A stretch of DNA of 64,000 nt from Kribbella italica. GTDB taxonomy: Bacteria > Actinomycetota > Actinomycetes > Propionibacteriales > Kribbellaceae. The translations under genes and the position numbers were made by a program. The notes below the pieces were generated by a model that was not told the DNA's origin, searched no databases, and was given only the letters and a program-made list of their open reading frames with translations. Each line of letters begins with the position of its first letter. The stretch's first letter is position 1. Below, in pieces: positions 32,840 to 40,116 of the stretch. The stretch spans positions 4,774,001 to 4,838,000 of the forward strand of contig NZ_JACHMY010000001.1 in the NCBI RefSeq assembly GCF_014205135.1, given 5' to 3'.

Positions 32840-33494
32840 GAGCCGGCCGTTCCAGGTCCTGCTCGGCGAGGGCGCCGTACAGGACCTGAACCGGCTGCGG
32901 GATGCGGCGGCCGCGGAGGCCACGCAGTACCCGGATGACAAGTCGGCGGCGCGCACCGCGAACCGCACGCTGTTCAAGAACGTCCTGCGCGAGCTGCAGG
33001 ATCTCGAGACCGGGGCGTCGAAGGGGCACCACGTGCTCGGCGCCCACCGCGGGATCGGTGACGGCCGGGACATCGTCGTGTCGAAGATCGGCGACGGTAC
33101 GGGGAAGCCGAACCATCGTCTGACCTTCCGTGAGATTCCCGGCCGGAACGCCGGCGGGACCGATGCGCGGGACGTGATCGCGATCGGTGCTCGGCACGGT
33201 GACGACAACGTCTATCAGCAGACCGGGGCGCGGCTCGGACGGACGGCCGACCGGATCGCGGAGCTGGACCGGTTCGGTGAGGCGCAGGTCGGGAGCGGCG
33301 GCAAGGCACATCAGCGCCATCCCGTGCTGGACGCGAATCGTGCGATCGCGCATGCGTTCGACGGCCAGACGCCGCTGTCGGGGACGAGGCCGCTCAGCGA
33401 GGCAGGCTTCGGAAGCCGGACCGGTTCGAGCGGCACGACCAGACAGGCCGGCCGGCAGGTCGGTGGTCGGCCGGATCCGCAGCGCGGGCAGTAG
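32832..33494 (+). CDS. Putative RelE/ParE-like toxin with long C-terminal tail
   Basis: 220 residues. Residues 1-135 have the RelE-like order: FQVLLGEGAVQDLNRL, LKNVL-type LFKNVLRELQDLETG, then NHRLTFREIPG and DARDVIAIGARHGDDNVYQQTGARLG, matching the strand and C-terminal R...Y...RL region of RelE/ParE toxins. The following about 85 residues are Gly/Arg/Ser-rich and not part of the known fold. RelE-type toxins cleave mRNA, ParE-type target gyrase; which applies cannot be told. ATG overlaps the antitoxin end. Confidence 0.65.
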   Translation: MAESRPFQVLLGEGAVQDLNRLRDAAAAEATQYPDDKSAARTANRTLFKNVLRELQDLETGASKGHHVLGAHRGIGDGRDIVVSKIGDGTGKPNHRLTFREIPGRNAGGTDARDVIAIGARHGDDNVYQQTGARLGRTADRIAELDRFGEAQVGSGGKAHQRHPVLDANRAIAHAFDGQTPLSGTRPLSEAGFGSRTGSSGTTRQAGRQVGGRPDPQRGQ

Positions 33495-33529
33495 TCAGGT
33501 CCTGCCGGGGCGGAGGCGAGAGCCCAGTG

Positions 33530-33700
33530 CTACTTGACTTCCCAGCTGTGGGGGCAGACCGAGCAGCGGTGGGCCAGGTCGTGGCCGGCAGGGCGGCGGC
33601 AGATGTGGTGGTCGTGGGCGCTGACGCCCTGCAGTGTCATCTCGGCGGTTGCGCCGCAGGTCTGCGCGCGCTGCGCGTGAGCGCCTGTTCCCTCTGTCAC
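33530..33700 (-). CDS. Small Cys/His-rich protein (56 residues)
   Basis: A short frame from GTG 33700, reading VTEGTGAHAQRAQTCGATAE, MTLQGVSAHDHHICRRPAGH and CSVCPHSWEVK. Cys-Gly, HDHHIC, and C-S-V-C-P-H form a possible zinc site. A weak AGGA precedes it. The other strand and frames here have poor composition. Function unknown. Confidence 0.5.
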   Translation of the reverse strand: MTEGTGAHAQRAQTCGATAEMTLQGVSAHDHHICRRPAGHDLAHRCSVCPHSWEVK

Positions 33701-33854
33701 AGAAGGAATCCTAGCGTTAACTCACCGAGGTCAGGCGACTGGACGGCGAGGCGTGGGCGGACCGGCGAGTACGACGTGCTCGCGCTGAAACTCCTGGTGG
33801 GGTTGACCATCAGCGGACGCCGTACCCGGAAAGCCTTTGCACGTTGGCGGGAAG

Positions 33855-34529
33855 TCAGCTGCGGCGCTTCCTGCGGCGGGAGCTGCAGTGGAGGTACCAC
33901 GCGTAGGCGAGCAACGCGCAGATCGTGCCGTTGAGGAGGCCGGCGGTGACGTCGGTGATGTGGTGCATTCCGCGGTAGAGGCGGGAGAACGCCACGAGGA
34001 GCGGCATCGCGAGGCAGAGGACGACCGTGGTCCAGCGCAGCCAGGGGCGTTCGATGCGGAGGGCGAGCAGCGCGAAGGCGACGTACAGGCCGGTGGACGC
34101 GCCGGTGTGGCCGCTGGGGTAGCTGGCGGTCGGTGGTGACGCGTCGAGCTTTTCGACTTGGGGGCGGTCGCGGTCCACGATCTTGGCGGCGATCAGGAAG
34201 ATCAGGCCCTGCATCGCGATCGCGACGGGGGCGACGAAGGCCAGGCGCAGGTCGCGGGTCCGCCACAGGATCAGCGACGCGACGACGATGCAGACCCCGA
34301 TCACGCCGACGGTGTTGCCGATCTGCGACCAGACGGCGGTGATCGTGTCCCAGGTGCCGTCCCGGCCGGCGGCGAGGTCTTCGTTCACGGTCTCTTCGGC
34401 GCCGGTGATGCCGTCGAACGGTCCTTTCAGTGCGAGCCCGAAGCCGATGATCAGGCCGCCGAGGGCTACGCCGGGTGCGACGGTCCTGGTGAGGAGGTCG
34501 ACGCCGTCCTGCCGATGAATCCGATCCAT
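33855..34529 (-). CDS. PAP2-family membrane phosphatase (second of a pair)
   Basis: 224 residues from ATG 34529. Six-helix PAP2 layout; phosphatase signature in three parts: KIVDRDRPQ (near residue 118), YPSGHTGAST (near 139) and SRLYRGMHHITDV (near 190). Such enzymes act on lipid phosphates such as undecaprenyl pyrophosphate at the outer face. It begins inside the 3' end of the upstream PAP2 gene (64-base overlap), so the two are co-translated. Confidence 0.9.
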   Translation of the reverse strand: MDRIHRQDGVDLLTRTVAPGVALGGLIIGFGLALKGPFDGITGAEETVNEDLAAGRDGTWDTITAVWSQIGNTVGVIGVCIVVASLILWRTRDLRLAFVAPVAIAMQGLIFLIAAKIVDRDRPQVEKLDASPPTASYPSGHTGASTGLYVAFALLALRIERPWLRWTTVVLCLAMPLLVAFSRLYRGMHHITDVTAGLLNGTICALLAYAWYLHCSSRRRKRRS

Positions 34530-35173
34530 GAAGCGAACATAATGCCCAGACCGAGTACGTGCCCGGCGAGAATGTCGGACGGGAAATGCGCACCGATGAA
34601 CAGCCGGTCCAGACCGACCACGACCGGTACGACGATCGCGAGCGCGACGGCGACGCGGCGCTGGGTCGCGGACAGCAGCGGCCAGAGCAGGAACACCAGT
34701 ACGCCGGCCGCCAGCGTGATGTTCAGCGCGTGGCCGGAGGGAAACGAGTAGCCGTGCGCGTGCGGCACCGAGTCGTCGACCACCGGTCGCGCGCGCTGCG
34801 CGATCGGCTTGGCGATGCCGCCGATCCCCCACCCGACCATCATCGTGACGAACGCCCACAGCGCCCGGCCCTTGAGCTGCTTGGACCGCCAGGTCCAGAC
34901 CGCTGTCGCGGTCGCCACGGCGTACACGAAGATCGGCAGGCTGACGACCTGGATCACGGTCAGCGCCGGTACGAGCCCGTGCCGGACGCTGAACCCGGTC
35001 GCCTCCCGGATCGCCGCCTCGTCGGCCCGGATCAGCGGATCGAACTGCTGCCGCACTGCCAGCCCGAGCAGCACGACCGGCAGCGCGAACACCAGCATCG
35101 CCAGGACCCCACGGAACAACCTCCAGCTCCGCGTCCGGACGACCGCAGCCGCACTTGCCCACCGCACCGTCAT
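34466..35173 (-). CDS. PAP2-family membrane phosphatase (first of a pair)
   Basis: 235 residues from ATG 35173; longer starts add a non-conserved leader. Signature KPIAQRARP, YSFPSGHALNIT, and GLDRLFIGAHFPSDIL, with several membrane helices. Sequence differs enough from the neighbour to be an old paralogue rather than a recent copy. Confidence 0.88.
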   Translation of the reverse strand: MTVRWASAAAVVRTRSWRLFRGVLAMLVFALPVVLLGLAVRQQFDPLIRADEAAIREATGFSVRHGLVPALTVIQVVSLPIFVYAVATATAVWTWRSKQLKGRALWAFVTMMVGWGIGGIAKPIAQRARPVVDDSVPHAHGYSFPSGHALNITLAAGVLVFLLWPLLSATQRRVAVALAIVVPVVVGLDRLFIGAHFPSDILAGHVLGLGIMFASWIGFIGRTASTSSPGPSHPA

Positions 35174-35243
35174 CACCAGCCTGTACCCATCGTGGGTACA
35201 GGCTGACATTCACCTGCCGAGACAGGTCCCGTATCGCTGCACG

Positions 35244-36014
35244 TCAGTCGGTGCCGGTGACGTCCAGTAGGAAGCGTTGGGCGGGTGTCAGGCGCTGGTA
35301 CGTCTCCGGGCGGAGGTAGGCCTGCTGGTCCAGCTGCTGCGGGAGGTGCCGGTGGGCGAAGTACGAGTGCATCGCTCGGCGCGGGCGGGTGGTGTGGTTC
35401 TGGGTGCCGCCGTGCCAGAGGTGGCTGTTGAAGATGACGACCGTGCCGGCTTTGGCGGTGAGCTGGATCTGGTCCGGATGGGTGGCGGCCGGGTCGGGCA
35501 TTTCGTCGCCGGGCATGGTGCCTCGGCGGTGAGAGCCCGGTACGACGCGAGTGGCGCCGTTCTCGGGAGTGAAGTCGTCGAGGAGCCAGATCGAGTTGCA
35601 GACCTCGTACTCGCCGGGGGCGACCGGGCGGTCGAAGTCGGCGTGGAGGGACTGGTGGCCCTGGCCGGGGAGGGCGGCGCGGCTGTTGAGGGACGAGAGC
35701 CTGAACTCGGCGCCGAGCACGTGCCGCATCGCGGCGAGGACTCGTGGGTGGCTGAAGCAGATCTCGAACATCGGGTCCTTGTTGATCAGGTCGGCGAGGC
35801 GGTCGGCTCCGTGTTCCTGGTGCACCTCGAGGCCGGCCTGGTCGCCCTCGGCGGCGGTGAGTTCTGCCATCCGCTGGTTGAACGTGTCCACCTCCTCGAG
35901 GGTGAGAACGTCTTCCAGGGGAAGGAATCCGTCGCGGTCGAGCCGGTCCAGCTCGTCCTGGGTGAGTTCGCTGCCGGTCACGCCGAGGTCGCGCAGCGCG
36001 GTCGCCATGTCCAT
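35244..36014 (-). CDS. Phytanoyl-CoA dioxygenase (PhyH) family protein
   Basis: 256 residues from ATG 36014, with AAGGAG at good spacing. Typical start LDRLDRDGFLPLEDVLTLEEV; the iron ligands are H and D in SLHADFDRP and the distal His in SHLWHGGTQN, with an Arg in RAMHSYF for 2-oxoglutarate. An Fe(II)/2-oxoglutarate oxygenase; the substrate is unknown. It is divergent from the kinase gene and shares its 118-base promoter region. Confidence 0.9.
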   Translation of the reverse strand: MDMATALRDLGVTGSELTQDELDRLDRDGFLPLEDVLTLEEVDTFNQRMAELTAAEGDQAGLEVHQEHGADRLADLINKDPMFEICFSHPRVLAAMRHVLGAEFRLSSLNSRAALPGQGHQSLHADFDRPVAPGEYEVCNSIWLLDDFTPENGATRVVPGSHRRGTMPGDEMPDPAATHPDQIQLTAKAGTVVIFNSHLWHGGTQNHTTRPRRAMHSYFAHRHLPQQLDQQAYLRPETYQRLTPAQRFLLDVTGTD

Positions 36015-36132
36015 CAGGTGCTCCTTGTCCGGGTGGGAAAACGATTCCAGCATCGAGCGAACTAGGCTGGCAGATCAAGACGGTTTCAGGGCGGGAAGGT
36101 TGGGGCGCAGTGGTGATGGGTACGGGGGCCGG

Positions 36133-37674
36133 ATGCTCGTAGCAAAGCGGTACAGGCTCGGTCCGTCGATCGGGCGTGGGGGCATGGGTGAGGTGTTCCG
36201 TGCCGTCGACGAGGTGCTGGAGCGGCCGGTCGCGGTCAAGCTGCTGCTGCCGACCGAGCACGATTCCAGTGCCAGCGAGCGGTTCCAGCGGGAGGCCCGC
36301 GCGGCCGCGCGGCTGAGCGATCCGCACGTCGTGTCGGTGTACGACTTCGGCCCGCACGGCGACGGGTTCTTCCTGGTGATGGAACTGGTCGAGGGCCGGG
36401 ACGTCTCCCGCGAGCTCGAGGACAACGGGCCGGTGCCGAAGGACCGGGCGATCGACATCGTCGAGCAGGCCGCGCACGGCCTCGCCGCCGCGCACCGGGT
36501 GGACGTCGTCCATCGCGACGTGAAGCCCGGCAACCTGCTCGTGGGCGCGGACGGCATCGTCAAGGTCGCGGACTTCGGCATCGCGTCCGTTCCGGGCCAG
36601 GGCGCGACCACGCTGACGGCGACCGGCCAGATCATCGGCAGCTCCCGCTACCTGGCGCCGGAGCGGGCGCGGGGTGGGCGGGCCGGTCAGCCGTCGGACG
36701 TGTACGCGCTGGGGTGTGTGCTCTACCAGCTCGTCACCGGCGATCCCCCGTTCACCGCGGACAATCCGACCGCGATCCTCTACCAGCACGTCGACGCCGA
36801 TCCGGTGCCGCCGAGCGCCGAGCGGCCCGAGCTCGCGGGCGCGTTCGAGCAGGTGCTGCTGCGGATGCTCGCCAAGGACCCGGCCGCCCGCCCGACGGCC
36901 GCCGAGATCGCGGGCGGGGCGTTGCGGGCGCGATCGATCGGCAGCGACTGGCGCGGGCTTGCGGCGGGCGCTGCGGGCGCTGGTGCTGCCGGGGCTGGCG
37001 CCGCTGGGATGGGCGTCGCCGGAGCAGGCGCAGCCGGCGCAGGCATAGGCGCAGCCGGAGCTGGCGCTGCCGGAGCGGATGCGCCGACCGTCGCAGCTGC
37101 GGCCGGGGCGGCCGGCGACGGCACGACCCTCGGCCAGGGGCTGACCGCCGAAGGAGATCCAACGGGCGCCGTACCGCCCGGTGGTCAGGCGGCCGGAGGG
37201 CCTGCCAAGTCGCGCACGAAGCTGATGGCGATCAGCGCGGTCGGCGTACTGGCCGCAGCCGCGGCCGCGATCACCGGCGTCGTGCTCTACGGCAACGAGC
37301 CGACCCGGCCGCCGACGACCGACCTCCGACCGAACGTCACCCCCAGTACGCCGGGCTCAGCCACCAGTACGACGGACCCGAGCACCACGAACGACCCCAC
37401 CCGGACCGGCCCCACCGGCCCGGCAACGACCCAACCCACGCAGACGCCGTCGAACAGTCCGACCCCGACCACCACCCCATCCAGCACGCCGACCCCGACG
37501 CCGTCGCCCACCACGCAACCCACCCCCACCCCCAGCGACCCGCCGCAGTCCACGCCGACGCCGTCCAACACCCCGTCGAGCACCCCGCCGTCCAACACCC
37601 CACCACCCAGTACGCCGGCCGACCCGCCCACCACACCGGACGAGCGCAACAGCGCCACGCCCCGGTCGGACTGA
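36133..37674 (+). CDS. Membrane Ser/Thr protein kinase with Pro/Thr-rich outer tail
   Basis: 513 residues from ATG 36133. Kinase domain at residues about 8-265: GRGGMGEVF (P-loop), VAVKLL (Lys), HRDVKPGNLL (catalytic), DFGIAS and the LAPERARGG end of the activation loop. Then a Gly/Ala linker (GAAGAGAAGAGAAGMG repeats), one membrane segment near residues 363-383, and a tail of about 120 residues rich in Pro, Thr and Ser. No PASTA repeats, so the signal sensed differs from PknB's. Followed by a small secreted protein gene. Confidence 0.93.
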   Translation: MLVAKRYRLGPSIGRGGMGEVFRAVDEVLERPVAVKLLLPTEHDSSASERFQREARAAARLSDPHVVSVYDFGPHGDGFFLVMELVEGRDVSRELEDNGPVPKDRAIDIVEQAAHGLAAAHRVDVVHRDVKPGNLLVGADGIVKVADFGIASVPGQGATTLTATGQIIGSSRYLAPERARGGRAGQPSDVYALGCVLYQLVTGDPPFTADNPTAILYQHVDADPVPPSAERPELAGAFEQVLLRMLAKDPAARPTAAEIAGGALRARSIGSDWRGLAAGAAGAGAAGAGAAGMGVAGAGAAGAGIGAAGAGAAGADAPTVAAAAGAAGDGTTLGQGLTAEGDPTGAVPPGGQAAGGPAKSRTKLMAISAVGVLAAAAAAITGVVLYGNEPTRPPTTDLRPNVTPSTPGSATSTTDPSTTNDPTRTGPTGPATTQPTQTPSNSPTPTTTPSSTPTPTPSPTTQPTPTPSDPPQSTPTPSNTPSSTPPSNTPPPSTPADPPTTPDERNSATPRSD

Positions 37675-37747
37675 AACCGCGCCCGAGCCAACCTCGCCGG
37701 GTACTTCACCACTCTTTCGTCGTAACAGCGACGAACGGAGAATCGCC

Positions 37748-37969
37748 ATGAAGCACACCCTGAGGTCGATCGGCGCAGCGATCGCCGTACTGGCCGGTGC
37801 CGCGCTCATCGCCACCTCGGCAGCGGGCGCCGCGTCCGCGGGCAACCCCTGGCACGGCGTCTCGGACGGATTCCACAACAGCGGGCTGTCGGCCGGTCAC
37901 CCGTGGGACGTCGGGTCGGACGGCTTCCACGGCACGGGGTTGTCCGCCGGCCACCCGTGGCACGGCTAG
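37748..37969 (+). CDS. Small secreted peptide with HPW repeats
   Basis: 73 residues. Signal peptide of about 31 residues (MKHTLRSIGAAIAVLAGAAL, ending SAAGAASA), then repeats of about 18 residues: SAGNPWHGVSDGFHNSGL, SAGHPWDVGSDGFHGTGL, and SAGHPWHG. A well-placed GGAG precedes the ATG. The repeat, with His, Trp and Asp, could bind metal or a surface. No similar family is known to me. It lies 73 bases after the kinase gene. Confidence 0.75.
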   Translation: MKHTLRSIGAAIAVLAGAALIATSAAGAASAGNPWHGVSDGFHNSGLSAGHPWDVGSDGFHGTGLSAGHPWHG

Positions 37970-38046
37970 CACCCACGGCGATCGAACGCCGAGGTTGAGT
38001 GATTCTCCTCATGCGCCGATCGCCCGGCGGCCGGAGGATCTTGGTC

Positions 38047-38334
38047 ATGACGAAACCAGTTCAGCCCTCCCAGACGGGGGCGTTCTACGCGCAGGCGGTG
38101 GCATCCTTCGGGATCTCGGTGACGGCGATGGCGATCGGGCTGATCTACCTGCCCGCTGAGGCCTGGGTACGGGGGTTCCTGGCCCTGGGACTCCTGTACG
38201 TCGTGACTTCGACGGTCGTGTTGTGCAAGGTGGTGCGGGACCGGCAGGAGCTGGCCGGCATGACCAACCGGGTCGATCAGGCGCGGCTGGACAAGCTGCT
38301 GAGCGAGCACGATCCGTTCAAGGTGGAGGTCTGA
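38047..38334 (+). CDS. YiaA/YiaB-family inner membrane protein
   Basis: 95 residues from ATG 38047 after GGAGG. FYAQAVASFGISVTAMAIGLIYL and VRGFLALGLLYVVTSTVVL are two membrane helices, separated by a PAEAW turn, followed by KVVRDRQE and a charged tail; that is the YiaA/YiaB layout. Role unknown. The stop is directly followed by the next gene. Confidence 0.85.
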   Translation: MTKPVQPSQTGAFYAQAVASFGISVTAMAIGLIYLPAEAWVRGFLALGLLYVVTSTVVLCKVVRDRQELAGMTNRVDQARLDKLLSEHDPFKVEV

Positions 38335-38335
38335 A

Positions 38336-39202
38336 TTGACCGCAGCGGAGTGGCGGCTGCGTGCCGTACGGCCGATGCTCACGGCGTACGCCGGTACGCC
38401 GGGCGTCGACGCGGCAATGGTCGGCGGGTCGACGGCGCGCGGGGACGCCGACCGCTGGTCGGACGTCGAGGTCGGGGTGTTCTGGTCCCGGCCGCCGTCG
38501 ATCCAGGAACGCCGCGCGATCGTCGCGGCAGCAGACGTTCGGGTGGTGAACGAGCACGGCCCGCCCTGGCACGACCACATCTCGCTCGGCGCGAAGAGTC
38601 CGGACGGGCTGATGGTCGAGGTCGAGCACACCTTGACGAGCGCCGTCGAACAGACGCTCGACGAGGTACTCCACGACCACAAGCCCGACGGGCCGGCGCT
38701 CGGTCTGCTCCAGGGGATCGTGGACGGGCGCGAGCTGACCGGCGTACGGACGGACGTCGTACGCCGGTGGCAAGCGCGGGCCGCCGACTATCCCCGCGGC
38801 CTGGCGATCGCGGTCGTCGAGTCCAACGGCGCGATCGAGAAGTTCTGGCGCCTGCGCATGCTGACCGAGCGCGAGAACCCACTGCTGCTCGCCCGCGAGT
38901 CCGTGCGGATCTCGAACCAGCTGCTCAACGTCCTGCACGCCCTGAACGGCAAGTACTGCGGCCATGTGCTCGCCTTCAAGAGACTCGACACGATGGAACG
39001 GCACCTGACGATCGCACCACCCCACCTGGCGAAGCGGCTGCGCCAAGTGTTCGCCACGCACGACACGGAGGTCCTCCGCAGCTTGGTCGAGGAAACCTTC
39101 GACCTGCTGGAGATCCACCTACCGGAGGTGAACCTCGAGCGCCTGCGCACGACCTTCCGATCCGAGCGCACCCCGCTGGAGGAACTCCCAAGCGACGGCT
39201 AG
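38336..39202 (+). CDS. Nucleotidyltransferase-like protein
   Basis: 288 residues from TTG 38336 (GGAGG upstream). VGGSTARGDADRWSDVEVGVF near residues 28-48 is the Pol-beta/MNT signature GGS-RG-x-SD-x-E, and NEHGPPWHDHISLG follows. The C-terminal half is helical (GAIEKFWRLRMLTEREN, SNQLLNVLHALNGKYCG), as in DUF4037-like proteins. A toxin-antitoxin role as MNT would need a HEPN partner, which is absent. One base separates it from the YiaA-like gene. Confidence 0.78.
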   Translation: MTAAEWRLRAVRPMLTAYAGTPGVDAAMVGGSTARGDADRWSDVEVGVFWSRPPSIQERRAIVAAADVRVVNEHGPPWHDHISLGAKSPDGLMVEVEHTLTSAVEQTLDEVLHDHKPDGPALGLLQGIVDGRELTGVRTDVVRRWQARAADYPRGLAIAVVESNGAIEKFWRLRMLTERENPLLLARESVRISNQLLNVLHALNGKYCGHVLAFKRLDTMERHLTIAPPHLAKRLRQVFATHDTEVLRSLVEETFDLLEIHLPEVNLERLRTTFRSERTPLEELPSDG

Positions 39203-39212
39203 AGCCGCGGTC

Positions 39213-39587
39213 CTAGCGAGGGGCGACGTAGACCCAGTCGCCGTGCTCGCGGGTGAAGTAGCTGTTCTCCTGCTGGGCGCCGCCGGTGTACGACGCGCGG
39301 AACTCGACGGTTCCTTCGGTGTGGAAGGCGGTGCCGGCCGTCGTGCCGAGAATCTCCAGGCCGGTCCAGTCGGTGGCGTCGAGTTCGAGGGACGGCGGCC
39401 GGGTCTTGGCCGACCAGGTGCGGAGCAGGTAGGCGACATCGCCGACCACGAACGCGGAGTAGCGCGAGCGCATCAGCTGTTCCGCGGTCGCGGCGGTCTT
39501 CTCACCTCGGTGGAGCATCCCGCAACAGGACTCGTACGTCGTACTCGAGCCGCACGGGCAGAAGACCGCCGGACGTCGTTTCGCCAT
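39213..39587 (-). CDS. YchJ-family SEC-C protein
   Basis: 124 residues, normal for the family. The N-terminal CPCGSSTTYESCC is the SEC-C zinc motif, followed by ATAEQLMRSRYSAFVVGDVAYL and WTGLEILGT, FHTEGTVEFRASY, typical of YchJ (NTF2-like fold). Function undefined. Convergent with the nucleotidyltransferase gene. Confidence 0.9.
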   Translation of the reverse strand: MAKRRPAVFCPCGSSTTYESCCGMLHRGEKTAATAEQLMRSRYSAFVVGDVAYLLRTWSAKTRPPSLELDATDWTGLEILGTTAGTAFHTEGTVEFRASYTGGAQQENSYFTREHGDWVYVAPR

Positions 39588-39610
39588 GGCGACGATTGTC
39601 GCCTACGGCG

Positions 39611-40006
39611 TCAGCGCTGGGTCGGGTCGATGTGGTCCGTGGCGTTGTCGACGTGGCCCTGCGCCTGGTCGGCGAGACCGTCCACGTGGCCCTGGGCCTG
39701 GTCCGCGTAGCCCTGGCCTGCTTCGGTGACCTGGTCGACGGGCACATCCACACCGGTGGCTTCGGTGAACTGGTCCGCGGCGCCCTGCGCGTTGTCGACG
39801 TGGCCCTGCGCCTGGTCGGCCAGGCCGTCCACGTGGCCCTGGGCCTGGTCGGTGACGCCCTGGGCCTGGTCGGTGGCCCCTTCGGCGGCTCCGCCGAGGT
39901 GGTCGGTGACGCCGCTGACGTCGATGCCGGTGGCCTCGGTGACCTTGTCACCGGCGCCCTGCAGCATCTCGGTCGCCTTGTCCTTGAACTTGTCGAAAAT
40001 GCTCAT
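39611..40006 (-). CDS. MT0933-like protein with DQAQGHVD repeats
   Basis: 131 residues. The N-terminus MSIFDKFKDKATEMLQGAGDK is that of the MT0933/Rv0909 'antitoxin' family; the rest consists of 11-residue-type amphipathic repeats (DQAQGHVDGLADQAQGHVDN twice). Such repeats resemble stress (LEA-like) proteins, so the antitoxin label may not apply. No toxin gene is beside it. Confidence 0.75.
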   Translation of the reverse strand: MSIFDKFKDKATEMLQGAGDKVTEATGIDVSGVTDHLGGAAEGATDQAQGVTDQAQGHVDGLADQAQGHVDNAQGAADQFTEATGVDVPVDQVTEAGQGYADQAQGHVDGLADQAQGHVDNATDHIDPTQR

Positions 40007-40116
40007 CGCGAAATCCTTCGGTCTCAGGGTTGGGGACGAGCTATGAACTCATCAACCTACAGACCGCGTTCAACTGAGCGCTCAACGTCGTCAGTCGTCG
40101 GCCGGAGCCCTCGATA

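Noticed and set aside
35551..36132. Upstream extension of the kinase frame
   Set aside because: It runs opposite the PhyH gene; the kinase homology begins at ATG 36133.
38336..39202. MNT/HEPN toxin-antitoxin module
   Set aside because: Nucleotidyltransferase motif is present, but no HEPN gene is adjacent; the neighbour is a YiaA-like membrane protein.
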